From the NCBI GenBank assembly GCA_963834515.1, contig CAWICB010000007.1:930001-994000 (forward strand): 64,000 bases of DNA. Direction: 5' to 3'. Positions 8,589 to 18,470 of this stretch are shown one piece after another (the first letter of the stretch is position 1; each line of letters opens with the position of its first letter). The DNA comes from RYN-230 sp963834515 (GTDB lineage: Bacteria; Actinomycetota; Actinomycetes; Streptosporangiales; Streptosporangiaceae). The position numbers and the translations under genes were made by a program. The notes below the pieces were generated by a model. It made no database searches, was not told the DNA's origin, and saw nothing but the letters and a program-made list of their open reading frames with translations.

Positions 8589-8909
8589 GTGATCGTCCGT
8601 ATCTGGCACGGCTGGACCAGTTCGCATAACGCCGATGCGTACCAGCGGTTGCTGGACGAGGAAATCGGGCCGGGCATCGCCAACCGCGGCATCGCGGGGC
8701 TGCGCGGTCCCCGGGTCCTGCGCCGGGACACCGGCGGTGATGAGGTCGAGTTCGTCACGCTGATGAGCTTCCCGGACTGGGCGGCGGTCGAGGCGTTCGC
8801 CGGGCCCGGCGGCCACACCGCCGTGGTCCCGCCCGCCGCCCGGCGGCTGCTCAGCCGGTTCGATGCCGAGTCCGCGCACTACGAGGTGGTCCGGGCGGCC
8901 GGCATCTGA
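8589..8909 (+). CDS. Antibiotic biosynthesis mono-oxygenase (ABM) family protein
   Basis: 106 residues with the ferredoxin-like alpha+beta barrel: the first strand IVRIWHGWTSS, then LRGPRVLRRD, FVTLMSFPDWAAVEAFAG and HYEVV at the C-terminus. These small dimers act on haem or quinone-like aromatics, or bind small molecules without catalysis. The GTG start at 8589 has AGGAGG at 8574-8579. Its likely regulator is the divergent MarR protein, which suggests that it deals with a toxic aromatic or phenolic compound. Confidence 0.8.
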   Translation: MIVRIWHGWTSSHNADAYQRLLDEEIGPGIANRGIAGLRGPRVLRRDTGGDEVEFVTLMSFPDWAAVEAFAGPGGHTAVVPPAARRLLSRFDAESAHYEVVRAAGI

Positions 8910-8921
8910 CTGGCCGTCGTG

Positions 8922-8957
8922 CTAGTTTTCTAGAACACATCTTTTCTAGAACTCTAG
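8922..8957. promoter_or_regulatory. Four CTAG boxes in global dyad symmetry, predicted operator of the trpBA-gntR operon
   Basis: CTAG occurs at 8922, 8930, 8946 and 8954, symmetric about position 8939.5 (spacings 8, 16, 8 bp). The inner two are inside identical TTCTAGAA palindromes (8928-8935 and 8944-8951). CTAG is rare in high-GC genomes, so four in 36 bp is striking. They lie 16 bp upstream of trpB, whose operon ends in a GntR-type regulator gene. The assignment to that regulator is inferred. Confidence 0.72.
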
Positions 8958-8972
8958 GACGGGCCGGCCACG

Positions 8973-10200
<1,228 letters not shown>

Positions 10201-10214
<14 letters not shown>

Positions 10215-11010
10215 GGCCACCCTCGGCGCGGCCCGCACAGCGGGCCGGCCCAGCCTGGTCGGCTACATCACCGGCGGGATCCGGGCCGACTGGATCAGCC
10301 TGCTGGCCGCGATGATCGGCGCGGGCGCCGACGCGGTCGAGATCGGCCTGCCGTTCTCCGACCCGATGCTGGACGGCCCGGTCATCCAGCGCGCGTCGGC
10401 CGCCGCGCTGGTCCGCGGGGCCAGCCCGGCCAGCATCCTGGCCGAGCTCCGCGCGGCCGGCCCGTGGCCAGTCCCGCTGATCGCGATGAGCTACGCCAAC
10501 CACGCGTTCCGGCCCGGGCTGCCCGGTTTCTGCGCCGGGCTGGCCGCGGCCGGCGTCAGCGGCACGATCATCCCCGACCTGCCCGCGGCCGAGGCGGACG
10601 GCTACCTGGCCGCCGCCGGGCAGGCGGGCCTGGACGCCACGCTGATGGTCACCCCGGCCACCCCGGCGGCCCAGCTGCGGGCCATCGCCGCGCGGACCCG
10701 CGGGTTCCTGTACGTGATGAGCGTGATGGCCACCACCGGCACCACCGCCGAGCAGCTGGACCCGGGCCGGTGGGCGGTGGCGGCCCGGGCGCTGGCCGCG
10801 CAGCCAGCGTCCCCCGGCGACCGCGGCCGGCCGGTACTCATCGGTTTCGGCATCAGCACCCCGGCCCGGGCCGCGGCCGCGGCCCGGCACGCCGACGGGG
10901 TGATCGTGGCCTCGGCCCTGATGCGCCGGGTGCTGGCCGGCGCGGCCGTGGCCGAGGTGGGCCAGGCGGTCGGCGAGCTGCGCGCCGCGGTGGACGGGGC
11001 GCGCCGGTGA
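10201..11010 (+). CDS. trpA: Tryptophan synthase alpha subunit
   Basis: TIM-barrel enzyme that cleaves indole-3-glycerol phosphate to indole. The catalytic pair is present: Glu47 in VEIGLPFSDP and Asp58 in SDPMLDGP, with the usual spacing of 11 (Glu49/Asp60 in E. coli). The C-terminal phosphate-binding GFGIS is intact. SDPMLDGPVIQ differs from the usual SDPLADGPxIQ, and loop 6 reads VMSVMATTG, so it is a divergent member. The GTG start lies inside trpB and its stop overlaps the gntR start by 4 bp, indicating translational coupling through the operon. Confidence 0.93.
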
Positions 11011-11830
11011 CCCGCCCCGGGAGCGGGCTGGACCTGCTGGCCGGGAGCCGCCGCAGCATACTCGGCCGGCAGCCGAAGTACCTGCGTATCTACACCGAGC
11101 TGCGGGACCGGATCAGCAGCGGCCGGTGGCCCGCGGGCCACCCGCTGCCCGCGCAGCGCGAGCTGGCCGCCGAGTTCGGGGTCAGTGTGATGACGCTGCG
11201 GCAGGCCCTCCAGCTGCTGGCCGACGACGGGCTGATCGGCACCCGGCACGGCAGCGGCACGTTCGTCGCCCACCGGTACGCCTACGACCTCGGGCACCTG
11301 CGCAGTTTCGCCGCCGACCTGGCCGGCCAGGGCGCCGCGATCAGCACCCGGCTGCTGGCCGCCGGGATCGTGACCGCCCCGGAGGACGTGGACGCCCGGC
11401 TCGGCGGCCCGGGCGAGGTGCTGCGGCTGCGCCGGGTCCGGCTGGCCGGCGGCCAGCCGCTGATCGTGCAGACCTCGTACCTGCCCGCCGAGCTGACCCG
11501 GGCCGACGGGCCGGGCGCGGACAGTCCCGGCACGCTCGACGCCGGCGAGCTGGCCCAGCGCGGCCTGTACACGGTGCTGGCCGAGCACGGGCTGGGCGTG
11601 ACCCGGGCGGCGGAAACCATCAGCCCGGTGCTGCTCGGCCCGGCTGACGCGGCCGACCTGGGCCGGCCGCCGGCATCCCGGCCCTGCTCAGCCACCGGGT
11701 CAGCTTCACCGCGGCCGGCCTGCCCATCGTGGACGACCACGCGCTGCTGCCCGGGGACAGCGTGGCCATCACCGCGAACCGCTCCGCCGAGCAGCTCGAG
11801 GTGCAGTACACGCTGACCACCGGGTACTGA
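11007..11830 (+). CDS. GntR-family regulator with UTRA-type effector domain (one frameshift)
   Basis: The N-terminal winged helix is typical GntR/HutC (YLRIYTELRDRISSGRWPAGHPLPAQRELAAEFGVSVMTLRQAL, HGSGTFV). It is followed by a UTRA ligand domain (RLRRVRLAGGQPLIVQTSYLP and, in the shifted frame, IPALLSHRVSF and a Y-LTTGY terminus). The frame changes near 11670 in a G/C run, so a sequencing indel is probable; the intact gene ends at 11830. It overlaps trpA by 4 bp (GTGA). Being the last gene of trpBA, it is expected to act on the CTAG array in front of trpB, with an indole-type or amino-acid effector; that is inference. Confidence 0.85.
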
Positions 11831-11845
11831 GCCGGGCGGCGGTTC

Positions 11846-11887
11846 CGGCCCGGCCGGGTTCAGCCCGGCCGGGTTCAGTCCGGCCGG
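11846..11887. terminator. GC-rich repeat/hairpin region between convergent gntR and usp genes
   Basis: The unit CCGGCCGGGTTCAG is repeated two to three times and each copy contains a CCCGGCCGGG palindrome. It lies between the ends of two convergent genes and partly covers the end of the stress-protein gene. It probably ends transcription from both sides. Confidence 0.45.
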
Positions 11888-12318
11888 ATGATGGTGACCG
11901 GCCCGTGCGCATGGTGCACGCAGTACGTGCTGACCGAGCCGAGCACGGCGTCGGCCAGCCCGCCGTAGCCGCGGGAGCCCACCACCAGCAGGTCCGCGTC
12001 CGCGGACGCGTTGACCAGGATGCGCGCCGCCGGCCCCTCGGCGACCTGGGCGTGCACCCAGTCCGGCGGGTCCGCGCCGAACACCTCGCGGAGCGCGTTC
12101 TGCTGGGCCTGCCCGGCCAGGTGGGCGAAGTCCGTCTCCCCGGGAGTGCCCGGGGCCCAGCCGTAGAACGCCGGGTACTCCCAGGACGTCAGCACCTGTA
12201 GTTCCGACCCGGTGAGCTCGGCCTGCCCGGCCGCCCAGCGCAGCGCCTGGACCGACTCGGCTGACCCGTCCACCCCGGCCACGATCCTGGCCCGGTGGCC
12301 CGCTGGCTGCTGTGTCAC
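11875..12318 (-). CDS. Universal stress protein (UspA family)
   Basis: 147-residue single Usp domain. It starts with IVAGVDGSAES and ends with the ATP-binding loop pattern G-x2-G-x9-G-S (GSRGYGGLADAVLGSVS), so it should bind ATP. Such proteins in actinobacteria respond to hypoxia, dormancy or general stress. It is a single gene, convergent with gntR. No DosR-type box was recognised upstream. Confidence 0.88.
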   Translation of the reverse strand: MTQQPAGHRARIVAGVDGSAESVQALRWAAGQAELTGSELQVLTSWEYPAFYGWAPGTPGETDFAHLAGQAQQNALREVFGADPPDWVHAQVAEGPAARILVNASADADLLVVGSRGYGGLADAVLGSVSTYCVHHAHGPVTIIRPD

Positions 12319-12337
12319 GATGCGGTCATACCCAGGT

Positions 12338-12483
12338 TCAGCCGGTCCCGCGCCGCCGGTGCCCCCAGGTGGCCAGGAAGTAGACCGCGGCCAGCGTGGC
12401 CCAGACGGCTATCAGCCACTGCACCTGGCCGGGCGTCGCGGGGCCACCGCGGCCGCGATGTCATCCCTGGCGGCCTGATCCAT
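12338..12483 (-). CDS. Small single-TM protein, frameshifted
   Basis: If one base is restored near 12440, the minus strand reads a ~48-residue protein: MDQAARDDIAAAV, then a membrane helix (QWLIAVWATLAAVYFLATW) and a basic tail HRRRGTG ending at 12338. As written the ATG frame stops after 23 codons. The charged N-terminus, hydrophobic helix and positive tail form a coherent small membrane protein. The function is unknown. Confidence 0.4.
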
Positions 12484-12551
12484 GACCGGACCGTACCTCC
12501 CGGCCCGGGGCAGATCACAACGACAGGCCCGCCCGGCGCGCCGCGATGGCG

Positions 12552-12616
12552 CGGCATCAGCCCGCCCGCAGGCGGCATCAGCCCGCCCGCAGGCGGCATC
12601 AGCCCGCCCGCAGGCG
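12552..12616. repeat. Three 21-bp tandem repeats at the end of the ABC permease gene
   Basis: GGCATCAGCCCGCCCGCAGGC is repeated three times head to tail, the last copy containing the stop codon of the permease gene. Because the unit is 21 bp and includes TCA (TGA on the minus strand), each copy could supply a stop. A replication-slippage product with no clear role. Confidence 0.7.
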
Positions 12617-14278
12617 GCGGGCCCGCCGGGCCGCGTACGCGCCGAGCGCGGCGGCCAGCCCGGCGCCGATGACCACCGCCCGGGCCAGCGAGCCGGGCCC
12701 GGGCGAGCGGATCGCGCCGGACAGCAGCACGGTCATCGGCACCACCGCGAGCAGCGTGCCCCAGGCGTACCAGAAGATGATGTTCAGCACGGCGGTGTTG
12801 CCGACCGGGGTCTCCGCGCCGATGAACATGTCCGGGGTGAGCGGCGGCCGGAACACGTTGACCAGGGCCCCGGCCACCAGGACCGGGACGGTCACGGCCA
12901 GCAGGGCCAGCGGCCGCGGGTCGCCGGTGGCCAGGCAGGCCGCCACGGCCGGCAGGCCCGCCGCGGCCAGCAGGACGAGGCACGGCACCGCCGCGTGCCA
13001 CCAGGCCAGCGACCCGAACCGGAACGGCAGCTGGGCCGCGCGGCGCGGGTCGTCCGCGTCCAGCCGGGCGCCTTCGCACAGCCAGGCAGCGGCCAGGTAG
13101 CCCAGGATGAGCGCGCAGCCGACCGGCACCAGGGACACCTGCCGGCCGTGGCTGGCCGCCGCGATCAGCCCCACGGCCAGCCAGGCCAGCGCGACCGCGG
13201 CGGCCAGCCGGGCCGGCGCCCGGGCCAGTGCGAGCAGGTCGCGCCAGAGCAGCACGAGGTGCCGCTGCCGGGGCGGCGGGAGGCGCAGCCGGGCCTGCCG
13301 CGGCCGGTTGCCCGCCGCGCCGTAGGCGGTGGCCACGCCGCGGGTGTTCATGCTCAGCGCCGCGGCGGACATCGCGCCGAGGGTGCGGGCCCGGGCCCGC
13401 AGCGCGGCCGCGGGCACCCCGGCCGCGGCCCGCTGCCCGGCGGCCAGCGCGGCCAGCGCGGCCGCGGCCAGCAGCGCGGTGGCCAGCGGCCACCACGGCG
13501 CGGGCGGGGGGGCCGAAGCACCCCGGGCCGCCTGGGCGGCCAGGCCCTGCACAGACCAGCCCCACGGCCCGGACCAGAGCAGCACCGTGTTCACCGCGGC
13601 GGGCAGGGTGCGCAGCGCGGCCCAGGCCGCGATGCCGCCGAGCACGGCCGCGGCCGCCAGCACCACCGGGGTGGCCCGGCGGATCCACGGCCAGCTCCGT
13701 GGCTGCCGTTCGGCCAGCCCGGCCAGCCCGGCGCCCACCGCGAACAGCAGCGCGGCGGGCAGCATCCCGGTCCCGGTCAGCCGGAGCACGTCGCCGCCGT
13801 CCCGGCCGCCCAGGCCCAGGGCGACCAGGGCGGCGGCGGGCACGATGCCGACCGCGGCACCGGCCAGCACCATCCCGGCCGCGGACAGCCGGAACCTGGG
13901 CCGCAGCAGCCGTTCCCGGCGTACCGGGGTGCCCAGCAGCCAGTCCACGGTGGCGCCGGGCACGGTCACCGGGCCGCGCCACAGCGCGTCCCGGAGCAGG
14001 GCCAGCAAGACCAGCAGGGCCAGCGCGGTCAGCCCGGCGGGCGCGGCGTGCAGCCAGCGCACCGACGCCCCGGTCGGCGGCGGCGGGTGGCGCAGCGCCC
14101 GGTACGCGGCCACGATCAGCGAACCACCCCAGACGGCCACGATGAACAGCGCCAGGTAGATCCAGAACGCGATGCTGGCCGCCTGTTTCCTGGCCCGGCC
14201 CCGGCGCAGCTCGCGGAGCAGGGTGAACGTTGGCCCAGTGCTGTCCGGGATGGCGACCGGGCCCGGCCCGGCGGTCAC
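12599..14278 (-). CDS. Multi-pass ABC transporter permease-like membrane protein (DUF6297 type)
   Basis: 559 residues with about ten to twelve hydrophobic segments, starting with an N-terminal cytoplasmic stretch (LLRELRRGRARKQAASI) and TM1 (FWIYLALFIVAVWGGSLIVAAY). It overlaps the following ABC ATPase gene by 4 bp (ATGA) with the ATPase upstream, so the pair forms one export system. The sequence resembles actinobacterial DUF6297 proteins known only from such pairs. Substrate unknown. Extremely Ala/Leu/Arg-rich, as expected of a GC-rich membrane protein. Confidence 0.75.
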   Translation of the reverse strand: MTAGPGPVAIPDSTGPTFTLLRELRRGRARKQAASIAFWIYLALFIVAVWGGSLIVAAYRALRHPPPPTGASVRWLHAAPAGLTALALLVLLALLRDALWRGPVTVPGATVDWLLGTPVRRERLLRPRFRLSAAGMVLAGAAVGIVPAAALVALGLGGRDGGDVLRLTGTGMLPAALLFAVGAGLAGLAERQPRSWPWIRRATPVVLAAAAVLGGIAAWAALRTLPAAVNTVLLWSGPWGWSVQGLAAQAARGASAPPPAPWWPLATALLAAAALAALAAGQRAAAGVPAAALRARARTLGAMSAAALSMNTRGVATAYGAAGNRPRQARLRLPPPRQRHLVLLWRDLLALARAPARLAAAVALAWLAVGLIAAASHGRQVSLVPVGCALILGYLAAAWLCEGARLDADDPRRAAQLPFRFGSLAWWHAAVPCLVLLAAAGLPAVAACLATGDPRPLALLAVTVPVLVAGALVNVFRPPLTPDMFIGAETPVGNTAVLNIIFWYAWGTLLAVVPMTVLLSGAIRSPGPGSLARAVVIGAGLAAALGAYAARRARRLRAG

Positions 14279-14958
14279 TGGACGGCCGCCAGCGCGGCCG
14301 GCGGTGGCCCCTCGGCGATGACCGCGCCGTCACGGAGCACCACGGCGTAGTCAGCGATGGCCAGGGCCAGCTCGGTGTGGTGGGTGGCCACCAGCAGCGC
14401 CGCCCCGGCTGCCTTCTCCCCGCTCAGCAGCCCGGCCAGCCAGCGCCGGGCGCCGGGGTCCAGGCGCTGCTCCGGCTCGTCGAGGATGAGCAGCCGCCGT
14501 GGCCGGACCAGCACCGCGGCCAGCTGCAGGGCCTGCAGCTGGCCGCTGGACAGCGAGCCGGGCAGCGCGTCACGGTGCCCGTCCAGCCGGCACTCCCGCA
14601 GCGCCTGGTCGGCCTGCGCGCCTGCCGCCCGGCCCGAGCCGTGCGCCACCGCGACCAGCAGCAGGTGCTCCCGGACGGTGAGGTCGGGGTAAGCGCTGGC
14701 CAGGTCGCCGACCACAGCGATCTCGGTGCGCGCCACCAGGTCGTCCTCGGTCATCACCCGGCCGGCGTAGCGCACCTGCCCGCTGGTCGGCTGGTCCCGG
14801 CCCGCGGCCAGCCGCAGCAGCGTGGACTTGCCCGAGCCGTTCACCCCCAGCACGGCCACACACTGCCCGGCCGCCACCGACAGGTCGATCGGGCACAGCG
14901 CGGCACGGTCGCCGTAGCTCCGGCTGACCCCGGTCAGCTCGAGCAGGAATGGTGGCAC
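14275..14958 (-). CDS. ABC transporter ATP-binding protein
   Basis: 227 residues with Walker A GVNGSGKST, the Q-loop region, signature LSSGQ, Walker B LLILDEP and switch His (ATHHTE). It powers the adjacent multi-pass membrane protein, to which it is coupled by a 4-bp overlap. The GTG at 14958 is used. The short length and divergent signature (LSSGQLQAL) fit the small exporter ATPases of CcmA/antibiotic-export type. It is divergent from the GH13 gene. Confidence 0.9.
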   Translation of the reverse strand: MPPFLLELTGVSRSYGDRAALCPIDLSVAAGQCVAVLGVNGSGKSTLLRLAAGRDQPTSGQVRYAGRVMTEDDLVARTEIAVVGDLASAYPDLTVREHLLLVAVAHGSGRAAGAQADQALRECRLDGHRDALPGSLSSGQLQALQLAAVLVRPRRLLILDEPEQRLDPGARRWLAGLLSGEKAAGAALLVATHHTELALAIADYAVVLRDGAVIAEGPPPAALAAVQ

Positions 14959-15033
14959 GAGCAGAGTTCACCACACCGCCCGGCCTGGCGCATGCCGGGT
15001 GGCCGGGCGGGCAGCTCAGTAGGGTGGGTCGCC

Positions 15034-16323
15034 ATGACGGGCTGGGCCGAGCACACCATCTGGTGGCAGCTGCACCCGGTCAGCTTCGCCGGGGATGGCG
15101 GGCTGGCCCGGATCGAGGGCTGGCTGGACTACGTGATCGAGCTGGGCGGCAACGGGCTGGCGCTCGGCCCGGTGTTCGCCAGCGAGTCGCACGGTTACGA
15201 CACCGTCGACCACTTCCGGATCGACCCACGGCTCGGCACCGAAGCGGACTTCGATCACCTGGTCCAGGCCTGCCACCGCCGCGGGATCAGGGTGCTGCTC
15301 GACGGGGTGCTCAACCACGTGGGCCGGGGGTTCCCAGCGTTCCAGGACGTGCTCGCGCATGGCGCGGCGTCCCGGTACGCGTCCTGGTTCCGGCTCGACT
15401 TCACCGCGGACGGCCCGGACGGGTTCGGCTACGCCGACTTCGAGGGGCACCGCGGCCTGGTCGCGCTCAACCACGCCGAGCCCGCGGTGCAGGACTACGC
15501 GGCCCGGGTGCTCAGCCACTGGCTGGACCGTGGCACGGACGGCTGGCGGCTGGACGCGGCCTACGCGGTCCCGGCCAGGTTCTGGCACACCGTGCTGGCC
15601 CGGGTGCGCCCGGATCACCCCCGGGCCTGGTTCGCGGGCGAGATGATCCACGGCGACTACGTGGCCGCGGTCCGCGACGGCGGGCTGGACAGCGTGACCC
15701 AGTACGAGCTGTGGAAAGCCATCTGGAGCAGCCTGAACGACGGCAATTTCTTCGAGCTGGCCTGGGCACTGGACCGGCACAACGGGTTCCTGGCCGAGTT
15801 CCTGCCGCTTACGTTCCTGGGCAACCACGACGTCACCCGGCTGGCCAGCCGGCTGGCCGACCGGCGCCACCTCGCGCACGCCGTGCTCGTCCTGCTCACC
15901 GTCGGCGGGGCGCCGGCCATCTACGCCGGCGACGAACAGGCGTTCAGCGGAATCAAGTATGAGCGGGCCGACGGTGACGCGGAGATCCGGCCGCCGTTCC
16001 CGGACGGCCCGGGCGGCCTCGCCCCGGACGGCTGGCCGGTGTACCGGCTGCACCAGGACCTGATCGGGCTGCGCCGCCGGCACAGCTGGCTGACCCGTTC
16101 GGTGACCGAGGTGCGGCACCTGGCCAGCCGGGTGCTCGCCTACCACGCGGTGGACCCGGGTGGCGGTCCCGGCCTGACGATGCTGCTGAACACGTCCGAT
16201 GCCCCGGCGGACTTCCCGCTGCCCGGGCCGCCCGGGCGGCGGCTGCTGGCCAGCCGCCCGGATGACCACGGGCGGCCGTACCGGGTCGAGCCGCACGGGT
16301 GGGCCATCCTGGCGCCCGGCTGA
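15034..16323 (+). CDS. GH13 alpha-amylase-family glycosidase
   Basis: 429 residues, cytoplasmic (no signal peptide). The catalytic triad of GH13 is visible: Asp174 in GWRLDAAYA, Glu203 in WFAGEMIHG, and Asp266 in FLGNHDVTR. Region I reads LLDGVLNHVG. The short length and lack of carbohydrate-binding modules suggest an intracellular maltodextrin or sucrose-like hydrolase or transglycosidase; the exact specificity is not readable. The ATG at 15034 follows a weak site and is chosen because the barrel starts at once (WWQLHPVSF). Downstream genes are separated by 115 bp. Confidence 0.87.
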   Translation: MTGWAEHTIWWQLHPVSFAGDGGLARIEGWLDYVIELGGNGLALGPVFASESHGYDTVDHFRIDPRLGTEADFDHLVQACHRRGIRVLLDGVLNHVGRGFPAFQDVLAHGAASRYASWFRLDFTADGPDGFGYADFEGHRGLVALNHAEPAVQDYAARVLSHWLDRGTDGWRLDAAYAVPARFWHTVLARVRPDHPRAWFAGEMIHGDYVAAVRDGGLDSVTQYELWKAIWSSLNDGNFFELAWALDRHNGFLAEFLPLTFLGNHDVTRLASRLADRRHLAHAVLVLLTVGGAPAIYAGDEQAFSGIKYERADGDAEIRPPFPDGPGGLAPDGWPVYRLHQDLIGLRRRHSWLTRSVTEVRHLASRVLAYHAVDPGGGPGLTMLLNTSDAPADFPLPGPPGRRLLASRPDDHGRPYRVEPHGWAILAPG

Positions 16324-16438
16324 CCGATTAATTTCCGGCCCGGCTACCGTCAGAACGTCGGCGGGCCATGATAGCCCGGATGACAACGCAGGCCAGCGCC
16401 GGGCGGGAGGCCGCCCGGCGGTTCCGGATGGAGTGGTC

Positions 16439-17554
16439 ATGAGCAGCGTGAGGGTGCTGGTCGGCACGCGCAAGGGCGCGTTTGTGCTGACCTCGGACGG
16501 CAAGCGGGAACAGTGGGACGTGAGCGGGCCGAACTTCCCGGGCTGGGAGATCTACCACGTCAAGGGCTCCCCGGCCGATCCGTCCCGGCTGTACGCGTCG
16601 CAGAGCAGCGGCTGGTTCGGCCAGCTCGTCCAGCGGTCGGACGACGGCGGCGCGAGCTGGCAGCCGGTGGGCAGCGAGTTCCGCTACGACGGCGAGCCGG
16701 GCACGCACCTGTGGTACGACGGCACCCCGCACCCGTGGGAGTTCGCCCGGGTCTGGCACCTGGAGCCGTCGCTCGACGACCCGGACACCGTGTACGCCGG
16801 GGTGGAGGACGCCGGGCTGTTCAAGTCCACCGACGGCGGGCAGTCCTGGCACGAGCTGCCCGGGCTGCGCACGCACAAGTCCGCGCCGTCCTGGCAGCCC
16901 GGCGCGGGCGGCATGTGCCTGCACACGATCATCCTCGACCGGTCGCAGCCGGGCCGGATGTTCGCCGCCATCTCGGCCGCGGGCGCGTTCCGCTCCGACG
17001 ATTCCGGGGTCAGCTGGCAGCCGGTCAACCAGGGCCTGCACTCGGAGGGCATCCCTGACCCGGCGGCCGAAGTCGGGCACTGTGTGCACCGCATCGCGCA
17101 GCACCCGGGCCGCCCGGCGGTGCTGTACATGCAGAAGCACTGGGACGTGATGCGCAGCGATGACGCGGGCGGCTCGTGGCACGAGGTGAGCGGGAACCTG
17201 CCCACCGATTTCGGCTTCCCGATCGACGTGCACGCGCACGAGCCGGACACCGTCTACGTGGTGCCGATCACCAGCGATTCCTACCATTTCCCGCCCGAGG
17301 GCAGGCTGCGGGTGTACCGCTCGAAGACGGGCGGCGACGAGTGGGAGCCGCTGACCACCGGGCTGCCGCAGCGGGACTGCTACGTCAACGTGCTGCGGGA
17401 CGCCATGGCGGTCGATTCGCTGGACTCCTGCGGGGTGTACTTCGGCACCACCGGCGGGCAGGTGTACGTGTCCGCTAACGCCGGCGACAGCTGGGCGCCG
17501 ATCGTCCGCGACCTGCCCGCCGTGCTGTCCGTCGAGGTGCAGACGCTGACATGA
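16439..17554 (+). CDS. BNR-repeat beta-propeller protein (sialidase/VPS10-like fold)
   Basis: 371 residues with at least four Asp-box/BNR repeats (S-x-D-G-G-x-S/T-W): RSDDGGASWQ, KSTDGGQSWHE, RSDDSGVSWQ, RSDDAGGSWHE, and a degenerate SANAGDSW near the end. No signal peptide is present (starts VRVLVGTRKGAFVLTSDG), so it is cytosolic. True sialidase catalytic residues (Arg triad, FRIP) are not evident, so it is a propeller of unknown activity. It overlaps the MoaD/ThiS-like gene by 4 bp, implying translation coupling and a shared job. Confidence 0.8.
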   Translation: MSSVRVLVGTRKGAFVLTSDGKREQWDVSGPNFPGWEIYHVKGSPADPSRLYASQSSGWFGQLVQRSDDGGASWQPVGSEFRYDGEPGTHLWYDGTPHPWEFARVWHLEPSLDDPDTVYAGVEDAGLFKSTDGGQSWHELPGLRTHKSAPSWQPGAGGMCLHTIILDRSQPGRMFAAISAAGAFRSDDSGVSWQPVNQGLHSEGIPDPAAEVGHCVHRIAQHPGRPAVLYMQKHWDVMRSDDAGGSWHEVSGNLPTDFGFPIDVHAHEPDTVYVVPITSDSYHFPPEGRLRVYRSKTGGDEWEPLTTGLPQRDCYVNVLRDAMAVDSLDSCGVYFGTTGGQVYVSANAGDSWAPIVRDLPAVLSVEVQTLT

Positions 17555-17847
17555 TCCGGGTCGTGCTGCCCACCCACCTGCGGGTCCTCGCGCGGGTGAA
17601 CGGGGAGGTCCATATCCAGGTGACTGGGCCGGTCACCCAGCGGGCGGTGCTGGACGCGCTGGAGGCCGGCTACCCGGTGCTCCGCGGCACGATCCGGGAC
17701 CAGCGCACCGGGAAGCGGCGCGCGTTCGTCCGGTTCTTCGCCTGCCAGCAGGACCTTTCCCACGAGCCGCCGGACGACCCACTGCCGGGACCGGTCGCGG
17801 CGGGCACCGAGCCGTACCTGATCGTCGGCGCGATGGCCGGGGGTTAG
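17551..17847 (+). CDS. MoaD/ThiS-like ubiquitin-fold protein with C-terminal Gly-Gly
   Basis: 98 residues. It begins as a beta-grasp domain (IRVVLPTHLRVLARVNGEVHIQV, VTQRAVLDALEAGYPVLRGTI) and ends exactly in GG, the tail used by sulfur carriers for adenylation and thiocarboxylate formation. No moaE, thiG, cysM or activating E1-like enzyme lies close by. The ATGA overlap with the BNR-repeat gene suggests that the two form a pair. Confidence 0.78.
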   Translation: MIRVVLPTHLRVLARVNGEVHIQVTGPVTQRAVLDALEAGYPVLRGTIRDQRTGKRRAFVRFFACQQDLSHEPPDDPLPGPVAAGTEPYLIVGAMAGG

Positions 17848-17852
17848 CCGGG

Positions 17853-18467
17853 CTAACAGCAGGCCAGCAGCGCGGCCCGCAGGGCGGGCCCGGGTACGCC
17901 GAGCGCGGCCAGGATGGGCGGCATCAGCCCGTCATGCACCGCGATCAGGCCCAGGGCCAGGTGCACCGGGCTGACCTCGGCCGCGTGCCGCGCCGCCGCC
18001 TCCTGGCGCGCGTCGCACAGCGCTCCCCCGACCCCGGGGCCGTGCGGCAGGAAGACCCCGTCCCGTTCCGCGCCGGAGCGCCGCACCCGGCGCGGGTTCC
18101 ACCGGGACAGAGCAGGCTCCCGGCGGACGGCCTGATTGGCCTGGCTGAGCGCCTGCGGGCCGAAGACGGCCTCGGCACGGGCGCGGACCGCGTCCACGTC
18201 GATGCCGGTGGCGGCCAGCGCGTCCCAGTCCAGGTCGCCGAACAGGCCAGCCCCGGCCAGCCGGGTCAGTTGCGCCTCGACGCGTTCCGGGGTCAGGCCG
18301 TGCCCGCGCAGCACCGTACCGGCCGGGGGGCCGGCGACAGCCAGCGCGAGCAGGAAGTGCTCGGCACCGAGGTAGCCGTGCCCGAGCCGGATGGCATGGT
18401 CGCAGGCCCGCATGGAGATGGCCCGGGCGTCCGGGTCCAGGTGCATGGGCGTGGTGGCCGCTTCCAT
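17853..18467 (-). CDS. Clp N-terminal-domain protein (two Clp-N repeats, no ATPase)
   Basis: 204 residues. The first ~75 (ARAISMRACDHAIRLGHGYLGAEHFLLAL, GLTPERVEAQL) and the last ~60 (VSPVHLALGLIAVHDGL, ILAALGVPGPALRAALL) match the double Clp_N repeat that binds substrates or adaptors in ClpC/ClpA. There is no AAA+ module. Such stand-alone proteins in actinobacteria may be adaptors or decoys for ClpC. It ends 6 bp from the convergent MoaD-like gene. Two related palindromes lie directly upstream. Confidence 0.8.
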   Translation of the reverse strand: MEAATTPMHLDPDARAISMRACDHAIRLGHGYLGAEHFLLALAVAGPPAGTVLRGHGLTPERVEAQLTRLAGAGLFGDLDWDALAATGIDVDAVRARAEAVFGPQALSQANQAVRREPALSRWNPRRVRRSGAERDGVFLPHGPGVGGALCDARQEAAARHAAEVSPVHLALGLIAVHDGLMPPILAALGVPGPALRAALLACC

Positions 18468-18470
18468 GGC

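Noticed and set aside
16439..17554. BNR protein as a true sialidase
   Set aside because: No Arg triad or FRIP motif and no signal peptide.
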